Of a stretch of DNA of 64,000 bases, positions 32,288 through 40,469 are shown in pieces. A model generated the notes under the pieces. That model searched no databases. It had not been told where the DNA came from and worked only from the letters and a program-made list of their open reading frames with translations. The DNA is from Cellulomonas hominis (lineage in GTDB: Bacteria > Actinomycetota > Actinomycetes > Actinomycetales > Cellulomonadaceae). A program made the translations under genes and the position numbers. Each line of letters starts with the position of its first letter. Within the stretch, counting starts at the first letter, position 1. Location of the stretch: NCBI RefSeq assembly GCF_005239125.1, contig NZ_SZYE01000001.1, positions 23,889 through 87,888 on the forward strand. Reading direction: 5' to 3'.

Positions 32288-33240
32288 CCCGGCGGGACAC
32301 CGTGCTCGTCGGGATCGACGGCACCGCACCGAGCCTGCAGGCGCTGGACTGGGCGGCCGCGTACGCGCGGCGGACCGGCCGCTCGCTGCACCTCGTGTGC
32401 AGCTACCAGCTCCCCGACACCCACGCCCGCGGCGACTGGCCGTACGCCCACCCGCTCATCGAGGACTGCGCGGTCCGGCGCCGGGTCGAGCAGGTGCTCG
32501 AGGAGGGGCGGGAGCGCGCCGAGCGCGCCGGCGTCCCGGCGTCGACCGAGCTGGCGGCGGGCGAGCCGACAGGCGTCCTCGTGGAACGGTCGGCCGAGCA
32601 CGCGCTCGTCGTGGTCGGGGCGCGCAACGCGGGTCGCGTCGCCGAGCGCCTCCTGGGCACGGTCTCCGCGACCCTCCCGGCGCACGCGCACTGCCCGACC
32701 GTCGTCGTGCCGTCCCGCCACCACCCGGTACGGCGCGGCGCCCCGGCCGCGCGGCTGGAGGCCCCGCGGCACGGGCGCGTCGTCGTCGGCGTCGACGGGT
32801 CGCCCGGCTCCGAGGCCGCGCTGCACCACGCCGTGCAGCAGGCGCGCGCGTGGCGGTCGTCCCTGCTCGTGGTGCGGGCGGTCCCGACCGGCACCTGGCG
32901 GCGGACGCCGTGGCAGCGGTCCGCCGTCCGCGACGACCTGGTCTCGGTCGCCCGGGACGACCTGGCGGGGGTGACGGGTCGGCTGGGGACGCAGCACCCG
33001 GACGTCCCGGTCGAGGGCGCCGTCGTCGAGGCGACCGCGCCGGGGGCGCTCCTGGAGAAGATGACGTCGGCGGACCTCCTGGTCGTCGGCTCCCGCGGGA
33101 TCGGCGGGTTCCGCGGCCTGCTGCTGGGGTCCACCTGCCAGCAGGTGCTGCACCGGGCGCACTGCCCCGTGCTCGTCGCGCGGCCGGTCGCCGGGCACCT
33201 GCCCGCGGAGCACCTCCCGGTGGAGCTCACCACGGCGTGA
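32284..33240 (+). CDS. Universal stress protein, tandem UspA domains
   Basis: A 318-residue protein with two Usp domains. First: TVLVGIDGTAPSLQALDW and ALVVVGARNAGRVAERLLGTV. Second: RVVVGVDGSPGSEAALHHAV and DLLVVGSRGIGGFRGLLLGSTC, with the G-x2-G-x9-G-S ATP loop intact in the second. In mycobacteria such tandem proteins belong to hypoxia/dormancy regulons. It is the last of four overlapping genes that begin with the alarmone synthetase. Confidence 0.92.
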   Translation: MTRRDTVLVGIDGTAPSLQALDWAAAYARRTGRSLHLVCSYQLPDTHARGDWPYAHPLIEDCAVRRRVEQVLEEGRERAERAGVPASTELAAGEPTGVLVERSAEHALVVVGARNAGRVAERLLGTVSATLPAHAHCPTVVVPSRHHPVRRGAPAARLEAPRHGRVVVGVDGSPGSEAALHHAVQQARAWRSSLLVVRAVPTGTWRRTPWQRSAVRDDLVSVARDDLAGVTGRLGTQHPDVPVEGAVVEATAPGALLEKMTSADLLVVGSRGIGGFRGLLLGSTCQQVLHRAHCPVLVARPVAGHLPAEHLPVELTTA

Positions 33241-33300
33241 TCAGCCGCCGGGGCACCGGCTCCCCTGCGGGAAGCCGGAGCCCCGGCCTACGATCGCCGC

Positions 33301-33966
33301 ATGGTGACGCCCATCACACGGGTCGGCATCGTCGAGGACGAGGCGCTGCTGCGCGGCATGCTGGAGCAGACGCTCGCCGCCGAGGAGTCGATCCGCGTCG
33401 TGCACGCGGTGCCGGGCGTCACGGAAGCCCGCCTCGTGTTCGCGCCCGGCACGTGCGACGTGGCGCTGCTCGACGTCAACCTGCCGGACGGGAACGGCGT
33501 GGCCCTCGGGGTGACGCTGCAGCGGGCCGACCCGCGCCTGGCGGTGATGCTGCTGTCGAGCGAGGACGTCATGGGGCTGTTCACCACGGTCCAGGAGCAG
33601 GTCAGCCGCCCGTGGAGCTACCTGTCGAAGCGGTCCAGCTTCGCGCGCGACGTGCTGGTGCGCGCCGTCCTCGCCACCGCGCGGGGTCAGGTCGTCCTCG
33701 ACCCCTACCTGGTGCAGCGCTCCACGCCCCGTGCCGGCTCCGCGGTGGCCGAGCTGACCCCGGCGCAGTTCGGGGTGCTGCGGCTCGTCGCCGAGGGGCT
33801 GTCGAACCAGGCGGCGGGGGAGCGGCTCGGCATCAACGAGCGGTCGGTGGAGAGCCACCTGAAGTCGATCTACCAGCGGCTGGGGATCGACGGCGAGGGG
33901 CACAACCGCCGGGTGGCCGCCGTGCTGGCCTTCCTCGAGCAGACCGGACGGTCGTGGCGGGGGTGA
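33301..33966 (+). CDS. NarL/LuxR-family response regulator
   Basis: A 221-residue regulator. Receiver: GIVEDEALLRGMLEQTL, phospho-acceptor D in VALLDVNLPDGNG, and K in YLSKRSSF. LuxR HTH: LTPAQFGVLRLVAEGLSNQA and INERSVESHLKSIYQRLGI. TACGAT ends 6 nt before ATG 33301 and no Shine-Dalgarno is seen, so the mRNA is probably leaderless. The stop overlaps the downstream kinase by 4 nt (GTGA), giving RR-then-HK order, opposite to the system at 29-31 kb. Confidence 0.93.
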   Translation: MVTPITRVGIVEDEALLRGMLEQTLAAEESIRVVHAVPGVTEARLVFAPGTCDVALLDVNLPDGNGVALGVTLQRADPRLAVMLLSSEDVMGLFTTVQEQVSRPWSYLSKRSSFARDVLVRAVLATARGQVVLDPYLVQRSTPRAGSAVAELTPAQFGVLRLVAEGLSNQAAGERLGINERSVESHLKSIYQRLGIDGEGHNRRVAAVLAFLEQTGRSWRG

Positions 33967-35177
33967 CCACGCCCCGCGGCGCCCCGCCACCGGCCGTGCG
34001 GGACCGCGCGGCGGCCGCTGACCGGGACGAGCGCGACCGGCGACGGATCACGATCATCGTCGGCGTCACCAACGTCACGCTGTACGCCTTCATGGCGATG
34101 GGCGCCTGGGTCGCGTGGGGCGGGCTGCAGGAGGCCGTCGACCACGAGCGGAGCGCGCTCGGCGTGGTCGCGGACGCCGTGGTCCTCGTCCTGATCAACC
34201 TGGCGTACGGCCTGGTGGTGCTGTCGGGCACGCTCGCGCTCGGTGCGCTGCGCCGCGGGTGGGGCGCCCGCGTCCTGATCACCGCGGCGGTCGCGGCCGC
34301 CGCCTCGGTGCCGCGGATGCTCGCGCTGCTCGCCGTCAGCAGCACGCCGACCGGCACGACCTACGTCGTCGCGATCGGGTCGCTCGGCTTCCTGTCCGGC
34401 GTGGTCGGGATGCTCGCCGCGTTCTTCGCCGCGACGCTCGTCGACCGCGCGCGGACCGAGGAGCGCCGACGCGAGGCCGAGGCCGCGCGGGCGCGCCGCG
34501 CGGTGGACGCGCTGCAGGAGGAGGAGATCCGGGTCCGCCGCATGGTCTTCGACCAGCTGCACGGCACCCTGCAGTACCACCTGGTCAGCGTGACCGCGGG
34601 GCTCGACGGGCTCGCCGCGCAGCTCGACGCCCAGGGGGACCGGGACCGCGCGGCGGACCTGCGGACGTGGGCGGAGACGCTCGAGGAGATCCGCGAGGAG
34701 GACGTGCGGTCCCTGAGCCACGCCGTGTTCCCGAGCGGCGCCGACCTCGGCACCGAGGAGGCGATCGCCCTGCTGCTGCACCGCCTGCCGCCGCAGGTCC
34801 GGACGTCCATCGAGGTCGGGCCGACCTACCGGGAGTTCGTCGAGAGCGGGGCGGCCCGCATGCCGATGGCCGAGCGGCTCGTCGTGATCTACACCGTGGA
34901 GGAGGCGGTGACCAACGCCCTCAAGCACGGGCACGCGGCCACCGTCCGCGTCCGGGCGGACGCCGAGCCGACCGACGACCCGCTGCGCTGGGTGTTCACG
35001 ACCGTCGTGGACGACGACGGCACCGGGCCGACCCAGCCGGACCCGGCCCTGCACGGCCTGCACCGGCACCGCGAGCGGATCGAGCACCGGGGCGGCACGC
35101 TCTCGCTCGGCACGAATCCCGAGGGCGGCGGGCGGCTCACGTTCCGTCTCCCGTTCGTGGTCACCGTCGGCCGGTGA
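33963..35177 (+). CDS. Sensor histidine kinase (NarL-type partner)
   Basis: A 404-residue kinase. About four membrane helices occupy residues 28-150, then a coiled coil (RREAEAARARRAVDALQEEE). The His-containing dimerisation helix is VRRMVFDQLHGTLQYHLVSV. The ATP domain has YTVEEAVTNALKHGHA and GLHRHRERIEHRGGTLSLGT. Overlap with the regulator gene implies a cognate pair. The input is unknown, but the neighbouring Usp operon suggests a stress signal. Confidence 0.9.
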   Translation: MTTPRGAPPPAVRDRAAAADRDERDRRRITIIVGVTNVTLYAFMAMGAWVAWGGLQEAVDHERSALGVVADAVVLVLINLAYGLVVLSGTLALGALRRGWGARVLITAAVAAAASVPRMLALLAVSSTPTGTTYVVAIGSLGFLSGVVGMLAAFFAATLVDRARTEERRREAEAARARRAVDALQEEEIRVRRMVFDQLHGTLQYHLVSVTAGLDGLAAQLDAQGDRDRAADLRTWAETLEEIREEDVRSLSHAVFPSGADLGTEEAIALLLHRLPPQVRTSIEVGPTYREFVESGAARMPMAERLVVIYTVEEAVTNALKHGHAATVRVRADAEPTDDPLRWVFTTVVDDDGTGPTQPDPALHGLHRHRERIEHRGGTLSLGTNPEGGGRLTFRLPFVVTVGR

Positions 35178-35236
35178 CGGCGCGGCGAGCGGCCGGGGTG
35201 CTTGTGCCCGGCCGGGCGTCGCCCCAGGCTGGGCGC

Positions 35237-35809
35237 ATGACGGCACCCGACCCGGCCGAGGCCCCGCTGGTCGTCGCCGACGCCGCCGCGTGGCGCGCGT
35301 GGCTCGACGCCCACGAGCACGAGACGCACGGCGTCTGGCTGGTGCTCGCCAAGAAGGGCACCGTCGAGCCGACGAGCCTGACCTACGCGCAGGCGCTGGA
35401 CGAGGCCCTGTGCAGCGGCTGGATCGACGGGCAGAAGCGGAGCCGGGACGACGCGACGTTCCTGCAGCGGTTCACGCCGCGACGGGCGCGGTCGATCTGG
35501 TCGCAGCGCAACGTCGAGCACGTCGCCCGGCTGACGGCCGACGGCCGGATGCGGCCGCGCGGCCACGCCGAGGTCGAGCTGGCCCGCTCCGACGGCCGGT
35601 GGGACCGCGCCTACGCCGGGTCGGCGACCGCGGAGGTGCCGCCGGACCTGCTCGCGGCGCTCGACGCGGCCCCCGGGGCGCGGGCCGCGTTCGACGCCCT
35701 CGACCGGCAGGCGCGGTACTCGGTGCTGCACCCGCTGATGGTCGCGCCGAGCCCGGAGGTGCGCGCACAACGGGTGGCGCGGGCGGTGCGGTCCCTGGCG
35801 GGGGAGTAG
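35237..35809 (+). CDS. YdeI/OmpD-associated family protein
   Basis: A 190-residue protein. AAWRAWLDAHEHETHGVWLV, CSGWIDGQKRSRDDATFLQR, FTPRRARSIWSQRN and the C-terminal DRQARYSVLHPLMVAPSPEV region with ..RAQRVARAV match the YdeI family. Biochemical role is unclear. CAGGCT ends 6 nt before ATG 35237, a leaderless pattern. It converges on the 35817 gene with 7 bp between them. Confidence 0.85.
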   Translation: MTAPDPAEAPLVVADAAAWRAWLDAHEHETHGVWLVLAKKGTVEPTSLTYAQALDEALCSGWIDGQKRSRDDATFLQRFTPRRARSIWSQRNVEHVARLTADGRMRPRGHAEVELARSDGRWDRAYAGSATAEVPPDLLAALDAAPGARAAFDALDRQARYSVLHPLMVAPSPEVRAQRVARAVRSLAGE

Positions 35810-35816
35810 CGCGGCG

Positions 35817-36266
35817 CTACCGCGGCGACCCGGGGCGCCGCACGCCCGGGCCCAGGCGCACCGGCGCGGCCCGCCGGCTCGACGCCAGCCGGTCCCGGAG
35901 CCGGGCGTTCTCCGCCTCCAGCAGGCCCACCCGCTCCGCCAGCGCCCGGGCACGGTGCTGGGCGTCCGCGAGCCGGCGCCGGAGCGCGGCGTCCCGCCGG
36001 TCGACGGGCTCCGGCGGCACGGTGGCCTGCAGCGCGCGGATCCGCGCGGCGAACTCCCGGTGCTGGCGCAGGTACGCGACCGAGCAGTGCGCCGCGATGG
36101 CGATGGACAGGAAGTCGAACGGGCCGCCGCCGCGCTCGGCCAGGTCGATGGCGTGCTCGACGTGGTCGCGCACCACCTCGGCGCGGTGCCGCGCCTGCTG
36201 GATGACGTCCTGCCCGAGCCCGTCCTGCTCGAGCACGTCCCGTTGAGCCCACTCGTCCGACTGCAC
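35817..36266 (-). CDS. Orphan DUF6262/TnpC-like protein
   Basis: A 149-residue protein. Helical N-terminus, then FDFLSIAIAAHCSVAYLRQH, a HTH-like stretch comparable to the GVSRSWLYRHP segment of TnpC-like proteins. A C-terminal coiled coil follows (ALAERVGLLEAENARLRDRL). The GTG at 36266 is preferred: CAGGGT on this strand ends 7 nt upstream. No TnpA or TnpB integrase is next to it, so any transposition link is lost or the match is superficial. Confidence 0.5.
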   Translation of the reverse strand: MQSDEWAQRDVLEQDGLGQDVIQQARHRAEVVRDHVEHAIDLAERGGGPFDFLSIAIAAHCSVAYLRQHREFAARIRALQATVPPEPVDRRDAALRRRLADAQHRARALAERVGLLEAENARLRDRLASSRRAAPVRLGPGVRRPGSPR

Positions 36267-36396
36267 GGGCCCCACCCTGCTCCCCCGTCGACCGTGGGCA
36301 GGTGCGACCATCGGCCCAGGTGGCGTGTGACGCGCGCCTCCGGCGTGACGCCCCGCTCGCCGCGCGCCCCGGCCCGCCCGGTGCGACGCTCGGCGC

Positions 36397-37167
36397 ATGA
36401 CCGGAGACGTCCAGCACGCAGCCGCCCGCGCCGGTGACCACCCCCTCCTCGAGAAGGGCGCCCGCCTCGGCTACGCCGCGAGCGGCGTCCTGCACCTGCT
36501 GCTCGCCTGGGTGACCGTGCAGCTCGCGTGGACCTCGGGCGGCGAGCAGGCGGACCAGCAGGGTGCCCTCCAGCAGCTCGCCGGCAACGGCTTCGGCCAG
36601 GCGCTGCTCTGGGTGCTGCTGGTCGGGTTCGTGCTCCTCGCGCTGTGGCAGGCCACCGAGGCGATCGCCTGGGGCGAGGCCTCCGACCGGGCCAAGGCCG
36701 CCGCGAAGGCCGTTGTGTACGCGGTGCTGGCGGTCACGACCGTCTCGGTGCTCACCAGCGGGTCGGGCGGGTCCTCGGGCGGCGCGACGTCGGGGCTGCT
36801 GTCCTCCGGGATCGGGCGCGTGCTGGTCGGGGTGGTCGGCGTCGGCGTCGTGGCCGTCGGCGGCTACCACGTGGTGAAGGGGTGGCAGGAGAAGTTCCTG
36901 GAGGACCTCGGGTCCAGCCCTGCGCCGTGGGTGCGGACCGCCGGGAAGGTCGGCTACATCGGCAAGGGCGCGGCGCTGGCGGTCGTCGGCGTGCTGCTGG
37001 TCGTCGCGGCCGTGCAGGCCGACCCGGAGAAGGCCTCGGGCCTGGACGGGGCGCTGCACGCCCTCGCCGGACTGCCGTTCGGGCCGCTGCTGCTCACGCT
37101 CGTGGCGCTCGGGTTCGCGGCGTACGGCGTGTACGCGTTCGGGCGGGCACGGCACGCGAAGGTCTGA
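36397..37167 (+). CDS. DUF1206 membrane protein
   Basis: A 256-residue protein with six membrane helices in three two-helix repeats. Repeats begin at EKGARLGYAASGVLHLLLAW, near the middle (GIGRVLVGVVGVGVVAVGGY), and at TAGKVGYIGKGAALAVVGVL. The GARLGYAASG/GKVGYIGKG motif is the DUF1206 signature. GACGCT ends 6 nt before ATG 36397. Function unknown. Confidence 0.9.
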   Translation: MTGDVQHAAARAGDHPLLEKGARLGYAASGVLHLLLAWVTVQLAWTSGGEQADQQGALQQLAGNGFGQALLWVLLVGFVLLALWQATEAIAWGEASDRAKAAAKAVVYAVLAVTTVSVLTSGSGGSSGGATSGLLSSGIGRVLVGVVGVGVVAVGGYHVVKGWQEKFLEDLGSSPAPWVRTAGKVGYIGKGAALAVVGVLLVVAAVQADPEKASGLDGALHALAGLPFGPLLLTLVALGFAAYGVYAFGRARHAKV

Positions 37168-37209
37168 GCCCCCTCCCCGGCGCGAGGCCCAGCGGCTACC
37201 GTCGGCGGC

Positions 37210-37803
37210 ATGGGCCAGGTCATCGCCTCGGCGACCACGTCGCTCGACGGCTTCATCGCGCGGCAGGACCACGGGATCGACGAGCTGTTCGGCTGGTACG
37301 ACGCCGGCGACGTCGTGGTGGAGAACCACGGCGACCTCCCGGCGTTCCGCCTGACCGAGGAGAGCGCCGCCTACTGGCTCGCGTGGCGGGAGTCCCTCGG
37401 GGCGCTCGTCGTCGGCCGCGAGCTGTTCGACCTCACCGACGGCTGGGGCGGGACGCACCCGCTGGGCGTGCCGTACGTGCTGCTCACCCACCGGCCGGTC
37501 ACGTCGTCGGCGGCGCTCGGGTCGCCCGACCTGGTGGTGATGCACGAGGGCATCGGCGAGGCGGTCGCCGCGGCGCAGGAGCTCGCGGGGGACAAGGTCG
37601 TCGGCGTCGCGGCCGGGACGATCGCCTCCCAGGCCTACCGGGCGGGGCTGCTGGACGCGGTCAACGTCGACCTCGCGCCGGTGTTCCTCGGGTCGGGCCG
37701 GCCGTACTTCACCGCCGACGCGGGACCGGTCGCCCTGGGCGACCCGACGACGGTCGTGCCGTCCCGCGGGGTCACGCACCTGAGCTTCCCCGTCCGGCGC
37801 TGA
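37210..37803 (+). CDS. Dihydrofolate reductase / RibD C-terminal family protein (1)
   Basis: A 197-residue Rossmann-like reductase. VIASATTSLDGFIARQDHGI begins the fold, ALVVGRELFDLTDGWGG and VAAGTIASQAYRAGLLDAVN follow, and APVFLGSGRPYF closes it. The family uses NADPH; the substrate is unknown. TACCGT ends 7 nt before ATG 37210. It is convergent with a paralogue, only 9 bp away. Confidence 0.88.
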   Translation: MGQVIASATTSLDGFIARQDHGIDELFGWYDAGDVVVENHGDLPAFRLTEESAAYWLAWRESLGALVVGRELFDLTDGWGGTHPLGVPYVLLTHRPVTSSAALGSPDLVVMHEGIGEAVAAAQELAGDKVVGVAAGTIASQAYRAGLLDAVNVDLAPVFLGSGRPYFTADAGPVALGDPTTVVPSRGVTHLSFPVRR

Positions 37804-37812
37804 GCGCCGGGG

Positions 37813-38376
37813 TCAGTGCACCTGGTGCACCCGGTGGTGCAGGTGCGCCACCCCGTTCGCGAACCGCTCCAGGCCCAGCAGCTCCAGGTCCACCCGCACG
37901 TCCCGCGGCAGCGCCCGCGTCCCGCCGCCGACCAGCACCGGCGACACGAACAGGTGCACCTCGTCCACCAGCCCGGCGCGCAGCGCCTGCCCGGCCAGGT
38001 GCGCGCCGCCGATCAGCACGTCGTGCGACGAGCTGTGCAGCAGCCGGCGGACCGCGTCGGGGTCGAACGTCGTCTCGACCTGCGTCCGCGTGCTGCGGGG
38101 CTCGGTGAGGGTGGTCGAGTAGACGACCTTGTGCGCCGCCCGCCAGAGCTGGGCGTACTCCTGCACGGCAGGCGGCTCGTCGGCGGTCTCCATCGTCTCC
38201 CAGGCGACCATGACGTCGTACAGCCGGCGGCCGTACAGGTACGTGCCGACACCCCGGTGCAGCTCGTTGACCCGCTGGTGCACCGCCTCGTCCGGCATGC
38301 TCCAGCCGAACCGGCCGTCCCGGTCCGCGACGAAGCCGTCGAGGGACGTGATCGCGGAGTAGACGAGCCTGGCCAT
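37813..38376 (-). CDS. Dihydrofolate reductase / RibD C-terminal family protein (2)
   Basis: A 187-residue protein of the same fold as its neighbour. VYSAITSLDGFVADRDGRFG, YLYGRRLYDVMVAWETME, DVLIGGAHLAGQALRAGLVD and FVSPVLVGGGTRALP are all typical. GGGAGGT precedes ATG 38376. Identity to protein 1 looks low, so the pair probably reflects independent family members, not a recent duplication. Confidence 0.88.
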   Translation of the reverse strand: MARLVYSAITSLDGFVADRDGRFGWSMPDEAVHQRVNELHRGVGTYLYGRRLYDVMVAWETMETADEPPAVQEYAQLWRAAHKVVYSTTLTEPRSTRTQVETTFDPDAVRRLLHSSSHDVLIGGAHLAGQALRAGLVDEVHLFVSPVLVGGGTRALPRDVRVDLELLGLERFANGVAHLHHRVHQVH

Positions 38377-38469
38377 GGCCGACCTCCCGGCGTGGGCGGG
38401 TCCCGCGACGCTGCGGGTCAGGGGACCAGGACAGCACACGCGGACCCCGTCCGCCCGTAGGGTCGGGCC

Positions 38470-39417
38470 ATGAGCCTCGACGTCGGTGTCCTGCTGCCCC
38501 GTGACCTGCCCGCCCACCAGGTGCTGCCCTACGCGCGGCGCGCCGACGCCCTCGGGTTCGCCGAGCTGTGGGTGGTCGAGGACCTCGGCTTCCGCGGCGG
38601 GATGGCCCAGGCCGCGGCGGTGCTGGCGGCGACCGAGCGCATCCGGGTCGGCGTCGGCATCCTGCCCGTCGGCGCGCGCAACGTGGCGTTCGCCGCGATG
38701 GAGGCGGCCACGGTCGCCGAGCTGTTCCCCGGCCGGCTGCACCTCGGCATCGGCCACGGCATGCCGGACTGGATGCGGCAGGTCGGCGCGTGGCCCGCGA
38801 GCCCGCTGACCGCCTTCGAGGAGTACGTCACCGCGCTGCGCGCGCTGCTGCGCGGCGAGGAGGTGACCGTCGACGGCCGGTACGTCCGGCTGGACGGCGT
38901 CCGGCTGGAGAACCCGCCCGCCGAGGTCCCGCCGGTGCTGGCCGGGGTGCGCGGGCCGAAGTCGCTCGCCGCGGCCGGCCGCTGCGCCGACGGGACGGTG
39001 CTCGCCGAGCCCGTCGGTCCCGAGTACCTGGCCACGGCGACCGCGCAGATCGGCCACGTCCCCGGGCACCGGGTCGTCGCCTACGACGTCGCGGCCGTGG
39101 ACGCCGACCCCGCCGCCGCACGCGACCAGGTGCGGCCCGCGCTCGCGTGGATCGGCGACCCGGGCTGGGCGCCGCACATCGACCCGATGGACTTCGCGGC
39201 GCAGTTCCGCGACCTGCGCGACCGCACGCCGGACCGGGCGGCGTTCGCCGCGGCCCTGCCGGACGCCTGGGTGGACCGCCTCGCGGTCGTCGGGACGCCG
39301 GAGCAGGCGCGGGCGCGGCTCGACGGGCTCGCGCTCGCGGGGGCGGACGCCGTGGTGCTCGCGCCCGCGGGCCCCGACCCGCTCGCGGCGCTCGAGGGCC
39401 TCGCGGCGGTGCTGTGA
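38470..39417 (+). CDS. LLM-class flavin-dependent oxidoreductase
   Basis: A 315-residue luciferase-like monooxygenase fold. VGVLLPRDLPAHQVLPYARR, LGFAELWVVEDLGFRGGMAQ, GRLHLGIGHGMPDWMRQVGA and PPVLAGVRGPKSLAAAGRCA are diagnostic. Such enzymes use FMN or F420 in actinobacteria. TAGGGT ends 6 nt before ATG 38470. The stop overlaps the GH114 gene by 4 nt. Confidence 0.9.
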   Translation: MSLDVGVLLPRDLPAHQVLPYARRADALGFAELWVVEDLGFRGGMAQAAAVLAATERIRVGVGILPVGARNVAFAAMEAATVAELFPGRLHLGIGHGMPDWMRQVGAWPASPLTAFEEYVTALRALLRGEEVTVDGRYVRLDGVRLENPPAEVPPVLAGVRGPKSLAAAGRCADGTVLAEPVGPEYLATATAQIGHVPGHRVVAYDVAAVDADPAAARDQVRPALAWIGDPGWAPHIDPMDFAAQFRDLRDRTPDRAAFAAALPDAWVDRLAVVGTPEQARARLDGLALAGADAVVLAPAGPDPLAALEGLAAVL

Positions 39418-40283
39418 CCGCACGGGCGCGGTTCGCCCGGTCGGCGCTCCTCGGGGCCACGGCGCTCGCGCTCGTCGCCGGGTGCGGGCCGGACCGAGGC
39501 CCCGGCGACGCGGGCCCGGCGGCCTCGTCGGACGGCGGCGCGGTGCCGTCGGCCGGCCGGCCGGGGGGACCGCCCGCGGGCGTGGTCGTCGACTACCAGC
39601 TCGGCGGCGGCTACCCGCCGGCGGCGGGCGTCGGGGGCGTGGTCCGCGACGTGACCGACGAGCCCGAGCCGGACCGGTGGTCCGCCTGCTACGTCAACGG
39701 GTTCCAGACCCAGCCCGGTGACCGGGACGCGTGGCTCGCCGAGCACCCCGACCTGGTGCTCCGGGACGAGGCGGGGGACCCGGTGGTCGACGAGGGATGG
39801 CCGGACGAGCTGCTGCTCGACACGTCGACCGCCGCGAACCGGGCGGCGCTCGCGGACGTCGTGGGCGGGCAGGTCCGGACGTGCGCGGAGCGCGGCTTCG
39901 TCGCCGTCGAGCTCGACAACCTCGACTCCTGGACCCGGTCCGGCGGCCGGCTGGACGAGGACGACGCCGTCGACCTGGCGAGGCGGCTCGTGGCGGTCGC
40001 GCACGAGGCGGGGCTGGCCGCGGGGCAGAAGAACACCCCGCAGCTCGGGGACCGCGGGCGGGACGAGGCCGGGTTCGACTTCGCGGTGGCGGAGGAGTGC
40101 GCGCAGTACGACGAGTGCGCGGCGTACACCGGCGTCTACGGCGCCGCGGTCCTGGACGTGGAGTACACGGACGAGGGCTTCGCCGCGGCCTGCGCCGACC
40201 CGGACCGCCCCCCGTCCACGGTCCGCCGCGACCGGGACCTCACCACCCCCGGCACCCCGGGCTACGCGTTCGCCACCTGCTGA
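39414..40283 (+). CDS. GH114-type endo-alpha-1,4-polygalactosaminidase-like lipoprotein
   Basis: A 289-residue exported lipoprotein. The signal peptide ends in lipobox LVAGC. The mature part starts with a Gly/Ala/Ser linker, then VVVDYQLGGGYPPAAGVGGV, WSACYVNGFQTQPGDRDAWL, GFVAVELDNLDSWTR and FAVAEECAQYDECAAYTGV, which are GH114 features of a TIM barrel with acidic catalytic residues. The GTG overlaps the LLM gene stop. The likely substrate is a galactosamine-rich polymer; this is by family only. Confidence 0.85.
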   Translation: MTARARFARSALLGATALALVAGCGPDRGPGDAGPAASSDGGAVPSAGRPGGPPAGVVVDYQLGGGYPPAAGVGGVVRDVTDEPEPDRWSACYVNGFQTQPGDRDAWLAEHPDLVLRDEAGDPVVDEGWPDELLLDTSTAANRAALADVVGGQVRTCAERGFVAVELDNLDSWTRSGGRLDEDDAVDLARRLVAVAHEAGLAAGQKNTPQLGDRGRDEAGFDFAVAEECAQYDECAAYTGVYGAAVLDVEYTDEGFAAACADPDRPPSTVRRDRDLTTPGTPGYAFATC

Positions 40284-40338
40284 CCCGCGCGGGCGCGGTG
40301 GGTGGCGGCCGCGTCGGGTGGCGGCCGCGCGCTGATCC

Positions 40339-40394
40339 CCACCTGATCGGCGCGGACCCACCCGATCGATCGGGGTGCGGCGCGACGATCGGGT
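40339..40394. repeat. GATCGGGTGG-type palindromic cluster
   Basis: GATCGG motifs at 40345, 40368 and 40387, with a central CCGATCGATCGG palindrome (40362-40373), lie after the GH114 gene. The 19-bp step between the last two recalls the four-box repeat, but the boxes differ (GATCGGGTGG instead of GAGATCGG) and the overall layout is not the same. Confidence 0.45.
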
Positions 40395-40421
40395 GGCGAC
40401 GAGCCGGGTGCCCGGCACGAC

Positions 40422-40460
40422 GACGGCCCCCCGACCCGATCCGCGGGTCGAGGGGCCGTC
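40422..40460. terminator. Bidirectional terminator
   Basis: GACGGCCCC...CGACCC pairs with GGGTCG...GGGGCCGTC, a stem of about 15 bp with one bulge. It lies between the convergent GH114 and surface-protein genes. Confidence 0.75.
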
Positions 40461-40469
40461 GATGCGGCG

